From: Calditrichota bacterium
GTDB lineage: Bacteria > Calditrichota > Calditrichia > RBG-13-44-9 > J042
DNA: 23,929 nucleotides
NCBI GenBank assembly: GCA_013150955.1
Contig: JAADJD010000060.1
Location: 1 to 23,929, forward strand
Direction of reading: 5' to 3'
How positions within the stretch are numbered: the first letter of the stretch is position 1; each line of letters starts with the position of its first letter. Positions 1 to 8,587 of this stretch are shown here, piece by piece. The notes beneath the pieces were generated by a model that was given only the letters and a program-made list of their open reading frames with translations, searched no databases and was not told where the DNA came from. The position numbers and the translations under genes were made by a program.

Positions 1-1790
1 TCTGGCCCAGACTGTTGTATATCACCAGCGTCACATCCCCTGCCCGGGGCAACGCATAACGAATCGTCGTTGTGGGGTTGAAGGGATTGGGATAATTAGG
101 ATGCAACGCGTAAGCCGCGATGGTTGCTTCCAAACCGGTTTCCATACCGGTGTAGGGATCGTTCCAATCCAGCACATTGGCCCAGATGTCGTAGCCGGTG
201 CCGCCCACATGGTTGGTCGTCCATGTCGTATAAATCCGCTGGTTCCACAATTTTACCTGCGCACTGAATTGACTTTTACGGGTATACTTGGTCACCCGAA
301 AATTGGAACCTATTGGTGACCCGTTCGAATCGAAACGCTGACCATAGATATCCCAATTCCCATGACGATAATCTTGCCACACAACCACAAAATTGCCATC
401 CACACCAAGCGATATGGAGGGTCTCCATTGGAATGCATTGCCGTTGTCATCATTCACCCTGAAATTTGATCCTATAGGTGTGCCGTCCGAAGCATAGCGC
501 TGGGCGTAAATATCTGAAACTTCATTACGATAATCTTGCCACACAACCACAAAATTGCCATCCGCACCAAGCGATATGGAGGGTCTCCACTGTGATGCAC
601 TGCCGCTATCATCGTTGACCTTGAAATTTGATCCTAATGGAGTCCCATCTGAAGCATAGCGCTGGGCATAGATATCCCACTCCCCATTACGCTCGTCTGA
701 CCACACAACCACAAAATTGCCATCTTTATCCAACGATATGGAGGGAGTATACTGATCCGCACTGCCGCTATCATTATTGACCTTGAAATTTGATCCTAAA
801 GGGCTGCCGTCCGAAGCATAGCGCTGGGCATAGATATCCCACTCCCCATTACGCTTGTCTGACCACACAACCACAAAATTGCCATCTTTATCCAACGATA
901 TCGAGGGACTATACTGACCTGCACTGCCGCTGTCATCGTTGACCTTGAAATTTGATCCTAATGGAGTCCCATCTGAAGCTGAAGCATAGCGCTGGGCGTA
1001 GATATCCGGAACCCAATTACGCCCGTCTTCCCACACAACCACAAAATTGCCACTTTCGTCAAGCGATATGGCGGGTTCCATCTGCCTCCAACTTCCGTTG
1101 TCATCATTGACCTTGAAATTTGATCCTAACGGAGTCCCATCTGAAGCATGACGCTGGGCGTAGATATCTGAACCATTACGAAAATCTTCCCACACAACCA
1201 CAAAATTGCCATCGTTATCCAACGATATCGAGGAAGCATACTGACTTGCACTGCCGCTGTCATCGTTGACCTTGAAATTTGATCCTAACGGAGTCCCATC
1301 TGAAGCATAACGCTGGGCGTAGATATCCCGATCCCAATTACGCCGGTCTGACCACACAACCACAAAATTGCCACTTTCGTCCAGCGATATGGCGGGTTCC
1401 ATCTGCCTCCAACTTCCGTTGTCATCATTGACCTTGAAATTTGATCCTAATGGAGTCCCATCTGAAGCATAGCGCTGGGCGTAGATATCCCAATCTCCAT
1501 TACGATAATCTTCCCATACAACCACAAAATTGCCGATTACGTCCATAGATATAGAAGGATATTCCTGCCACGCATTCCCAATGTCATCGTTAATTCTAAA
1601 ATTTGGCCCCAAAGAAGTACCGTCTGAAGTATAGCGCTGAGCGTAGATATCTGAATCTCCATTGCGATAATCTTCCCATACAACCACAAAATTGCCATCG
1701 TTATCCAACGATATCGAGGGACTATACTGACCTGCACTGCCGCTGTCATCGTTGACCTTGAAATTTGATCCTAATGGAGTCCCATCTGAA
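1..1790 (-). CDS. Secreted repeat protein with T9SS-type sorting domain, downstream part (3' partial, out of frame with its start)
   Basis: Read on the minus strand with codon first bases at positions equal to 1 mod 3, this stretch is open to the window edge. It encodes nine clear copies of a ~54-residue repeat (core FVVVWxDxRNG, then DIYAQRYASDGTPLGxNF) and one degenerate copy near 200-300. The end of the window encodes NYPNPFNPTTTIRYALP, the classic start of a type A sorting domain of type IX secretion (family knowledge), so the product is probably exported and surface-anchored or released. The repeats resemble beta-propeller blades, but no catalytic residues are visible. The C-terminus lies before position 1. 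The frame differs from the 5' part of the gene, so this segment is translated only if the frameshift at 1784-1802 is a sequence error or is bypassed. Function is unknown; extracellular binding or adhesion is a guess. Confidence 0.78.
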
Positions 1791-2430
1791 GTGAAGCATA
1801 GCGCTGGGCATAGATATCCCAATCTCCATTACGATAAACTTCCCATACAACCACAAAATTGCCATCGTTATCCAGAGATATTGAAGGAGGGCTAAAATAA
1901 AATACCCTGCTGCTGTCCTCGTTCACCTTAAAATTTGGTCCTATTGGGCTGCCATCCACAGCATACCGCTGGGCGTAAATAACATATTTATTATTTCGAC
2001 GTTCCAACCACACAATTACAAAATTCCCATTTGCATCCATCGATACGGCTGGAGGCACTATCCATGCATTACCATTTTCATCGTTAACTTTAAAATTAGC
2101 CCCTAATGGAGTACCGTCCGAGGTGTAACGCTGCGCATAAATATTTCTACGATTACGCCAATCTAACCAAACAATCACAAAATTACCATTTGCGTCCATT
2201 GATATGGTAGGATACCACTGCGATGCACTCCCATTGTCATCGTTAACTCTAAAATTTGGCCCCAGAGGAGCGCCGTCTGAAGCATAGCGCTGGGCGTAGA
2301 TATCTGAATCTCCATTGCGATAATCATACCATACAACCACAAAATGACCTTTTCCATTCACCGCAATTTTAGGGTCGTATTGGGAAGCATCACCAGCATT
2401 CTCGTTCACCTGAAAGTCTTCAATAATTGC
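318..2430 (-). repeat. Coding tandem array of ~162 bp units, 13 clear copies
   Basis: The word ACAAAATT or a close variant recurs at 387, 549, 711, 873, 1041, 1200, 1362, 1524, 1686, 1853, 2018, 2177 and 2339. Spacings are 162, 162, 162, 168, 159, 162, 162, 162, 167, 165, 159 and 162. All are multiples of three except 167, which marks the frameshift. Some non-adjacent copies are almost identical: 887-997 matches 1692-1809 closely, and the 1041 and 1362 copies share the CCACTTTCGTC variant and its downstream sequence. That is a sign of recent recombination or gene conversion within the array. Units near the 5' end (2018-2339) are the most diverged. Confidence 0.93.
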
Positions 2431-2699
2431 CTGCGGGGACCATGGTTCCTCCACCGTTAATGCGTGGTTGCCCGGCGTAGCCAGGGGAAACCCATAAACG
2501 GCTGGCATTACCTGCCCGCCATGGCGCCATTCCCTTAACCAATACTCCCTGTAAGGGAGTTCCCCTGCTATCGCTTCCCTCCCATGCCAAATTTCCTGCT
2601 CAGTGCTGGAAAGCCACTGAAAATTGGGAGGAAACGGGAACTGCGCCCAAACCGGGGCAAAAAAAATACCGAAAAGATGATACCATGCATGAATCTCAA
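1771..2699 (-). CDS. Secreted repeat protein, 5' part ending at a frameshift
   Basis: This is the N-terminal part of the gene that continues in another frame below 1790. It has four copies of the repeat (core motifs near 1853, 2018, 2177 and 2339), preceded by a non-repeat segment that includes QFPFPPNFQWLSSTEQ. The open frame extends upstream to an ATG at 2880, but that leader has no signal peptide or ribosome site. An AAGGAGGAG on the minus strand near 2722 suggests a TTG start at 2699 or ATG at 2690. From there the peptide reads MRFMHGIIFSVFF and enters the main frame (FAPVWAQFPF) only if the run of eight T at 2666-2659 had nine, or six. It would then be a normal signal peptide ending VWA/Q. 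The frame stops after RYASLQMGLH at 1771. The gene is either a pseudogene or carries two sequence errors. Confidence 0.7.
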
Positions 2700-3068
2700 A
2701 AAAATAGCACTCCTCCTTATATTGGATGGATGTAAGAAATTTGCAAAGTGAACGCGATTGACTGTTTCTACATTCTATCAAAAAAATCAACCGTACTGAA
2801 ACATAATTCTTATTTGCATATCGGCGCCTATCCTGTAATACCGGCCAATCAAGAGTGAATCCGAACAAAGGTAAATCCACAATTAATATGCCAAAATTAA
2901 AATTATTGTATGTATTGGATTTCTTAACCGTAATATTGCATGAATTGCAACTTATTCATATCACCAATGTTGCAAATTGTGCCACAGCTGATCCATCAGG
3001 TAAATAAAACAATGGCTTCAGGCGGATGAAGGTTGATTGTTTGTGTGGTTCGTTTTGGAGGCGGGATT
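2700..3068. other. AT-rich intergenic stretch upstream of the repeat protein gene
   Basis: No convincing gene. It holds the presumed promoter and ribosome site (AAGGAGGAG, minus strand, ~2714-2722) of the repeat protein. A 20-codon plus-strand frame beginning at 2691 (MNLKKIALLL at its start) overlaps the 5' end of the repeat gene and is probably chance. No strong terminator was seen. Confidence 0.5.
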
Positions 3069-3235
3069 AAACTCAGATTATGGAATAGCCTACGAATGAC
3101 ACGAATTAACACAAATAAAACCAATAAAATACATTGGATTGTGCCAGGATGAAAAATGCGTTCGCTGGTTTACTCGCGATTTTTAAGATATTTTTTAGAT
3201 ACATTCGCGTGATTCGCGGTTTATTGCAGTAAAGC
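3069..3235 (-). repeat. Dispersed palindrome-armed intergenic repeat, copy A
   Basis: A 167 bp copy of a family found five times in this window. On the minus strand it reads AATAAACCGCGAATCACGCG at the left arm, then a conserved core (AATCGCGAGTAAACC, then TTTTCATCC, then CAATCCAATG), then ATTCGTGTCATTCGTAGG and AATCTGAGTTTA at the right end. The two arms are imperfect inverted repeats. It starts about 25 bp after the stop codon of the MBL-fold gene and is in the same orientation as that gene. No reading frame is evident. Confidence 0.9.
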
Positions 3236-3260
3236 ATGCAGGTCGAATCGATTAGCGGGA

Positions 3261-4073
3261 TTAAGTGCCTGTACCGCCGCTGTCTTCTGTGGTGTTTACC
3301 GGAGATGCTTCCAGGGGCAATTCGATCTGAAATCCATCGTAAGCCAGGTGAATCTCCCCGCTAAAATATTTCCGCGCCACCGATTCGAGATCGCTCTCCA
3401 ACGCATCGGGATAAAAATGGGTGAGCACCAGTTGCTTAACGCCCGCTTCTTCGGCAATTTTTGCCGCCAGGCTTGGGGACAGATGCCCTTCCACCGCGTA
3501 TTCATCCGCGTGGGAACACTCCAGCACCGCAATGTCCGCATCCCGGCTCAGACGAATCAGCTCGGTACAATAGCCGCTATCCCCGGAAAATGCGATCACC
3601 TTCCCACCAATCTCGAACCGAAATCCCACACTTTCATTCTTATGAATCACCCGGTTCCAGATCAGGCGAAATCCCGGAAAATCCAGTAACCGGCGTTTCA
3701 ATTCGTAATATTTGATATTCTCCATGGGATTCTGCACCCAGCGGCCGTAAGCACTCTCCAGTCCTCGAATAAAATTTAAAAATCCCCGCGGCCCCCAGAT
3801 GCGCAACATGCGTTCCTCTTCCCGCGAATTACGGAGGGCAAACAAGAAGGGGATGAGGTCGCCCACATGGTCGGGGTGAAAATGGGTGATGAAAATATAC
3901 GTGATGGAGTGGATGTCGATCTGCTCCGTGGCCATGCGCCGCAACGTTCCCGCACCGATATCGATTAAGATGCGCTCCTTTGGGGTCTCCAGCAAAATGC
4001 TGCTGCAGGAACGATCGGGATGGGGGATGATGCTACCTGTACCTAAAAAATGGAGTCGCAATGCATTGGACAT
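3261..4073 (-). CDS. MBL-fold metallo-hydrolase, RNase Z-like
   Basis: A 270-residue cytoplasmic protein of the metallo-beta-lactamase superfamily. The zinc motif THFHPDHVGD gives His64, His66, Asp68 and His69. Further likely ligands are His144 (RVIHKNES), Asp165 (FSGDSGY) and His219 (VLTHFYP), and GHLSP at 196-200 is typical of the RNase Z/ElaC branch. The protein is shorter than typical RNase Z (about 300 or more residues) and I do not see the exosite arm, so tRNA 3' processing is possible but not established. A related phosphodiesterase or other hydrolase is equally possible. The ATG at 4073 is preceded by AAAGGAGAG at good spacing. A promoter fits at 4138-4110 (minus), and the gene diverges from the TPR lipoprotein gene. 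No signal peptide. A dispersed repeat follows the stop codon. Confidence 0.88.
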   Translation of the reverse strand: MSNALRLHFLGTGSIIPHPDRSCSSILLETPKERILIDIGAGTLRRMATEQIDIHSITYIFITHFHPDHVGDLIPFLFALRNSREEERMLRIWGPRGFLNFIRGLESAYGRWVQNPMENIKYYELKRRLLDFPGFRLIWNRVIHKNESVGFRFEIGGKVIAFSGDSGYCTELIRLSRDADIAVLECSHADEYAVEGHLSPSLAAKIAEEAGVKQLVLTHFYPDALESDLESVARKYFSGEIHLAYDGFQIELPLEASPVNTTEDSGGTGT

Positions 4074-4109
4074 AGGACTCTCCTTTCTGGCATTATGCGG
4101 ATTTGCAAC

Positions 4110-4138
4110 AATTTAATGCGAATTCCCCTCCAATTCAA
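4110..4138 (-). promoter_or_regulatory. Candidate sigma70-type promoter of the MBL-fold gene
   Basis: On the minus strand TTGAAT (4138-4133) and TAAATT (4115-4110) are 17 nt apart, about 37 nt upstream of the start codon. Its -35 box lies 10 bp from the -35 box of the opposing promoter, so one regulator could act on both genes. Confidence 0.45.
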
Positions 4139-4147
4139 AAATTTACC

Positions 4148-4175
4148 TTGCTAATTGTGATTTAACTTATATAGT
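4148..4175 (+). promoter_or_regulatory. Candidate sigma70-type promoter of the TPR lipoprotein gene
   Basis: TTGCTA (4148-4153) and TATAGT (4170-4175) are separated by 16 nt, about 35 nt upstream of the chosen ATG at 4210. A strong ribosome site AAAGGAGG lies at 4193-4200. Confidence 0.5.
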
Positions 4176-4209
4176 TTCCGAAAGTTCAATTTAAAGGAGG
4201 GCATTGGTC

Positions 4210-5187
4210 ATGTTGGCTACCTGGACGAAACGGTTGGTTTTGGGCGTATTATTGATTTTCCTGGCCTGTGGTGGCGACCCGATTCAACAGGGTGACCAGG
4301 CGTTTCAACAGGGCAAATACTCCGAGGCCATGAAGTTCTACAACGAAGCCCTGAAAGCCCAACCGGATAATCCCGAAATTAAAAAGAAGATTGCATTTAC
4401 GTACTTTAAGATTGGTGAGCACTTCTTTAAAACCCGACGGGTAATCCGCGCCTTTGAGGGACAGGTGGAAAAGGGCATTCAGATAGCACCCGACCCCGAT
4501 GACCCCGAATATCGCCGCACCCTCAGCCAGACCTATCTGGCGCTGGCGCAGGCTTACCAGCAGGTCAAACCGGAAAATCCGGTACAAAAGGAACAGTTCT
4601 TCAAGAAAACCCTGTATTATCTGGAAAAGGCCATTGAAACAGACAGCAGCAACACCGAAGCCCAGGAAGCCCTGCGAGTGTTCTCGGAGAAAAACTTCCA
4701 GGAAATGCTGGATCGGGGTCTCACTGCATATAAAAAGGGGCCTAAAGATCCGCTGGAATACCTGGTCGCCGAATATTACCTGGAACGGGCACTGAAGTTC
4801 AACCCCGATCACAAAGAGGCCAAACGCTATTTGCGCCTGGCTCGCAAAAAAGGCCTGGACGTGCTGAACATCAATCAGGACATGCCCATTGCCATTTCGT
4901 CCCAATTGAAAAAAGGACGTTTGCTGGCATACTACATCGTAATCCGCAACAACACCGATGAGCCCCGTCGGGTGAGCAGCCAGAATTTTTACCTGATCAC
5001 TGCAGATGGCGACGAGGTTCAGGGAGGTACCTCCAGGGAATTTGCCGAACCGTTTCAGGACGTTACCTTGCAACCCGGCCAGGAAACCGGTGGCGTGGTG
5101 ACCTTCCAGATCAATCCGCGAGTGAAATATGTACGGGTGGAATACTGGCACGAAAACGATGTGGCGGGCTATAAAAACCTGCCCTGA
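4210..5187 (+). CDS. TPR-repeat lipoprotein with C-terminal beta-sandwich-like domain
   Basis: A 325-residue predicted lipoprotein. The N-terminus is a short basic region, a hydrophobic stretch and a lipobox LIFLAC with the lipidated Cys at residue 20. Residues ~25-200 are helical TPR-like repeats (QQGDQAFQQGKYSEAMKFY; YLEKAIETDSSNTEA; YYLERALKFNPDHKEAKRYL). Residues ~205-325 read as beta strands (LLAYYIVIRNNTDEP, QNFYLITADGDEVQGG, LQPGQETGGVVTFQI), resembling the Ig-like DUF4352 type of domain. It is probably a periplasmic-facing scaffold or assembly protein; the partner is unknown. ATG at 4210 was preferred over the in-frame TTG at 4204 because AAAGGAGG (4193-4200) is 9 nt from the ATG but only 3 nt from the TTG. 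It appears monocistronic; a hairpin and a dispersed repeat follow it. Confidence 0.87.
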   Translation: MLATWTKRLVLGVLLIFLACGGDPIQQGDQAFQQGKYSEAMKFYNEALKAQPDNPEIKKKIAFTYFKIGEHFFKTRRVIRAFEGQVEKGIQIAPDPDDPEYRRTLSQTYLALAQAYQQVKPENPVQKEQFFKKTLYYLEKAIETDSSNTEAQEALRVFSEKNFQEMLDRGLTAYKKGPKDPLEYLVAEYYLERALKFNPDHKEAKRYLRLARKKGLDVLNINQDMPIAISSQLKKGRLLAYYIVIRNNTDEPRRVSSQNFYLITADGDEVQGGTSREFAEPFQDVTLQPGQETGGVVTFQINPRVKYVRVEYWHENDVAGYKNLP

Positions 5188-5242
5188 ATCGGCAAATTCC
5201 AAAAAATAGCGGATGAGGCTTCATCCAGAAGGAACCCCATAA

Positions 5243-5267
5243 ATCCGCAGGCTCCATGCCTGCGGAT
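5243..5267. terminator. Perfect 10-bp GC-rich hairpin downstream of the lipoprotein gene
   Basis: ATCCGCAGGC (5243-5252) pairs with GCCTGCGGAT (5258-5267) around a 5-nt loop, 55 nt after the stop codon and between convergent genes. There is no T tract on either side, so it may be a transcript-end stabiliser or a factor-dependent terminator, not a classical intrinsic terminator. Confidence 0.5.
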
Positions 5268-5317
5268 ACCACTCCGGTTTCCTAAATACGCCACATGCAG
5301 CCGTAGTCGAACGGTTC

Positions 5318-5489
5318 AACCCAAATTATGCCCTAAACCACGAATCACACGAATGAATTCGAAAAAAAATCAACAAAATAGCGAATATATCCGGGAAAAC
5401 ATTTTCATCCAGATAGAATCCAGTGCATTTTATTATTTTTATTGGTGTTCATTCGTGTAATTCGAAGGCGATTTTTAATCTGAGTTCAA
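5318..5489 (+). repeat. Dispersed palindrome-armed intergenic repeat, copy B
   Basis: A 172 bp copy. The left end is CCCAAATTATGC with arm AAACCACGAATCACACGAAT, the core includes ATTTTCATCCAGATAGAATC, the right arm is GTTCATTCGTGTAATTCG, and the outer end TAATCTGAGTTCAA matches the outer end of copy A. It lies between the convergent lipoprotein and S9 peptidase genes, in the orientation of the lipoprotein gene. With the hairpin at 5243 it accounts for most of this 403-bp gap. Confidence 0.9.
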
Positions 5490-5590
5490 TACAAATCGGG
5501 TGAAAACGCTTCGTTATCTTCACACCAGGCCTCTGGTTTCCTGCAATGTTTTCCGAAGCTCACCTCAGGACAGTTCCTCCTTTTTGAGAC

Positions 5591-8383
5591 TTACTTCCCC
5601 CGATACGGCACCCCCTTTTCCAGCCATTTCGGGGCCGGAGCCCCTTTCAGGTAATGATCCAGAAATTGCTTCATCTTCATGGCATAATCCAGTTTATTGG
5701 CATATTGCTTCAGGTGATGGCCTTCTCCGCGGTACTGTAAAAAGACGCAGGTTTTCCCCAACCTTCGCATGGCCAGGTACAGTTCAATTCCCTGATACCA
5801 GGGCACGGCTTCATCTTCATCCCCAAACATGATCAACAGCGGGGTCTGGATGCGGTCGGCAAAGAAAACCGGCGAATTCAGGTAGTAGCGTTCGGGATAT
5901 TCCCACAGGCTGCCCCCGATACGGCTCTGGGATATTTCGTACTGGAATTGTCGGGCCAGTCCACTTCCCCAGCGGATGCCGCTGTAAGCGCTGGTCATGT
6001 TGGAAACCGGCGCCCCTGCGATGGCACATTTAAACAGGTTGGTTTGCGTTACCACAAAGGCCGTCTGATATCCACTCCAGGAATGGCCATGCAGGGCAAT
6101 GGCATCGGGATCGGCAATGCCCATGTCGATGAGCTTCTGCACCCCCGGCACCAGGCACTTTACGGCAGAATAGCCGGGTCGTCCAACCTCAAATCGAATA
6201 TCCGGTAAAAAGATGGCATATCCGTTACTGGTATATAGCGGAAAACAGGGCCGATGGTTAATGACCGGCTGATTGAATTCATACAATCGCTGGGAGAAAA
6301 AGCGGTAAAAATACACCAGCACGGGGTATCGCTTTCCGGGTTGATAATCCTCCGGCAGCAATAACACCCCCTGCAGGGGAATCCCATCCTCGCTGCGCCA
6401 TTCTACCAGTCGGGCTGTCCCCCAGAGGAATTCTTTCATCTGCGGATTGACCCGGGTGACCTTGCGGCGCTTTTTAAATTGCAAATCGCTCACCCAGATA
6501 TCCGGAAATTCCTGGTAACTTTCCCGGGTGTAAATCACCCGATCCGCCTCCCTGGCTTTGGCCAGAAAGGTAAACCGCTTCCTTTCCTGCAGCCGTTTTT
6601 GCACGCCAACCGCTCCCACCTGCGCCTCGTAAAATCCGCGATATTTTTCTCGATCGTGATAACCATACAGCAGCAACCGTTCTCCCGGTTTAAAAAACGT
6701 CCGCTCCTTGTCCAGGCGAATGACCCGATAAATCATTGTTTGCTCACGTCCCTGCCCACCGGTTAAACAGATGGGCGAATCCCCGTTCGTAGGGAACTGC
6801 CAGATGTCGTATTTATCGTAAATCAATACCGCCTGATCTCCTTTCACCCATCCAGCAACGCCATAACCCGGTGGTGGCGAGGGATAATCATGGTCTTCAT
6901 TCGCAAAGGGCACGTCCAGCCCGGCGGTTAAATTGCGATGAGCATTTTGCTGCACATCGAACAAATACCAGTGCCCATCGCGATAATACACCACAAACCG
7001 GCCTTCTGGAGAAAGCTCGACGCCATGGGAAATTTTTTGAACCACCTGCGTTCGCTGACCGGTTCGTAAATCCACCACATACACATCAAAAAACCAGCCA
7101 GCCCAGGTGATTTCCTTCCGGTAGGGAATACTGGAAATACCCAGAGCCACACTGGCATTTTCCGGGACTTCCACTTTCGGCATCAGGGAATCTGCCAGCA
7201 ACACCACTTCTCGCGAATCGCGGTGATACACCGCCAGGTAGCGCCGCTGGCTTTCTTTTTTCCATTCCTTTTTTTGATTGGGGATGATAAGGGGATCGTT
7301 CCAGTGCCACACATCCACCTTTCGTTGCTCCAGAATGGTTGACAGATCGAACAGGCGCTTTTGTTTTTCTGCTTCGGTCAGAGAATCTTCTTCGGCATCC
7401 GATTTTTTCAATTTCAGATTCCACTGAAACAGCCACTGCGGTTGGAAGCCAAAGAACAGTCGCTGTCCATCCCGACTCCATTTCAAGGTGTTTTGCGGGG
7501 GTAGCACCATCGCCTCCGGATAACCGGCACTGTCCAATACGGTCTCGACGGTCATGGTTTCTGGCGACCAGATCATCATTCGTGCAGGGCCGGGTAATCC
7601 ATCCGCATCCAGGCGGCTCATCAGGAAGGCCAACTGCCCGGTTCGGGCATTCCAGGTCAACTGACTGAAGAATCCATTCTCCCGGGACAGAATCGTATCC
7701 CGCACCACCGAATCCGCCGTCAATCGGAACAGATACAGGCCATTGGCCTGGCCGCTGGTGTCGGATACGGAAAATGCCAGAAACTGCGCCAGACTATCGA
7801 ACGCAAATTCCGTGACGAACGGAACCGAATAAGATTTCCCGGAATCCAGTTCGCGCAGTACCAGCTGACTGCCCACGGGTCGATGGGACTTCTTTTTATT
7901 GGCATTTTCAGCATAATGGCGATAGGCAATCCAGCGGGAATTGTTCGAAAACACAAATCGTTCCACCGCACGGGCCGCAAAGGTCTCACCAGTGGCGGTA
8001 TTCAACAGCTGTAAATCCGGTCGCAAAGGCTTATCTTTTTTGGATCGACTCACCTTCTCTGCGGCCGGGGGTTCCTGTTTTACCCCCACCCAGCGGGCAT
8101 TCCGGGTGAACACGGGTTTCCGCCCCCGTTCAATTCGATAGCGCTGTTTTCCAGTCAGCGATTGAACCACCACCTCTCCATCCCCGCGATCGGGGCGGGC
8201 CTCAAACGCCAGCCAGCGCCCATCTTCCGAAATTACCGGATCGTGAATGGCCCGGAATTTCATCACATCTTCAAACCGCAACGGACGCTTTTTGTCCGCA
8301 TGCGCCGGCGGAACAACCATCAACACCAGCAAAACGACCAGAAATCGGATAAATACCCGATCCCGTAAACGAAACCTACCCAT
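5591..8383 (-). CDS. Secreted prolyl-oligopeptidase-family (S9) serine peptidase
   Basis: A 930-residue protein with a signal peptide (MGRFRLRDRVFIRF, then VVLLVLMVVPPAHA). Residues ~30-680 contain beta-propeller-type repeats (SEDGRWLAF, SPEGRFVVYY, WSRDGQRLFF). Residues ~680-920 form an alpha/beta-hydrolase domain. The visible triad is Ser768 in GHSWSGY, Asp857 in GDEDEAVPW and His889 in GEGHHLK. The family cleaves small peptides, often after proline, and the likely role is peptide digestion in the periplasm or outside the cell. The middle segment (VEWRSEDGIPLQGVLLLPED) is the usual entry into the hydrolase domain. The start at 8383 was chosen over the ATG at 8413 because TAGGAG lies 7 nt upstream and the signal peptide begins there. 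A 204-bp gap separates it from the sorting-domain protein gene upstream. The nucleophile motif has Ser where most S9 enzymes have Gly (GxSxS). Confidence 0.92.
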   Translation of the reverse strand: MGRFRLRDRVFIRFLVVLLVLMVVPPAHADKKRPLRFEDVMKFRAIHDPVISEDGRWLAFEARPDRGDGEVVVQSLTGKQRYRIERGRKPVFTRNARWVGVKQEPPAAEKVSRSKKDKPLRPDLQLLNTATGETFAARAVERFVFSNNSRWIAYRHYAENANKKKSHRPVGSQLVLRELDSGKSYSVPFVTEFAFDSLAQFLAFSVSDTSGQANGLYLFRLTADSVVRDTILSRENGFFSQLTWNARTGQLAFLMSRLDADGLPGPARMMIWSPETMTVETVLDSAGYPEAMVLPPQNTLKWSRDGQRLFFGFQPQWLFQWNLKLKKSDAEEDSLTEAEKQKRLFDLSTILEQRKVDVWHWNDPLIIPNQKKEWKKESQRRYLAVYHRDSREVVLLADSLMPKVEVPENASVALGISSIPYRKEITWAGWFFDVYVVDLRTGQRTQVVQKISHGVELSPEGRFVVYYRDGHWYLFDVQQNAHRNLTAGLDVPFANEDHDYPSPPPGYGVAGWVKGDQAVLIYDKYDIWQFPTNGDSPICLTGGQGREQTMIYRVIRLDKERTFFKPGERLLLYGYHDREKYRGFYEAQVGAVGVQKRLQERKRFTFLAKAREADRVIYTRESYQEFPDIWVSDLQFKKRRKVTRVNPQMKEFLWGTARLVEWRSEDGIPLQGVLLLPEDYQPGKRYPVLVYFYRFFSQRLYEFNQPVINHRPCFPLYTSNGYAIFLPDIRFEVGRPGYSAVKCLVPGVQKLIDMGIADPDAIALHGHSWSGYQTAFVVTQTNLFKCAIAGAPVSNMTSAYSGIRWGSGLARQFQYEISQSRIGGSLWEYPERYYLNSPVFFADRIQTPLLIMFGDEDEAVPWYQGIELYLAMRRLGKTCVFLQYRGEGHHLKQYANKLDYAMKMKQFLDHYLKGAPAPKWLEKGVPYRGK

Positions 8384-8587
8384 CGCATCACTCCTACACT
8401 TACGGTTCAACATATGACCTGGACTCCATTTACCGGGTCAACATTTTCATCAAGTTGTAAGGATAACCGGAAAGTAATAAAAAATGGGACAAAAAAACAA
8501 AACCCTGAAAAATTTTTCGCAGAAGGCGTGTCTGGGGAACACCTACACGTGGCAGGCAACGGGGAGACCTTCAGAGTAAAGTGGAAA

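Noticed and set aside
1537-1749. A 70-residue open frame inside the repeat array.
   Set aside because: It is the repeat read in the wrong frame; the correct frame runs through it without stops.
1784-1802. Programmed ribosomal frameshifting as an explanation of the break.
   Set aside because: No slippery heptamer or downstream structure is evident; a one-base loss against the sister repeat is simpler.
2691-2753. Plus-strand 20-codon frame starting MNLKKIALLLIL, signal-peptide-like, antisense to the repeat gene start.
   Set aside because: Too short, no good ribosome site, and it lies where the minus-strand gene's own start must be.
4249-5202. A 317-residue minus-strand open frame antisense to the TPR lipoprotein gene.
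   Set aside because: It lacks a ribosome site and known motifs; the plus strand has a lipobox, TPR repeats and a strong ribosome site.
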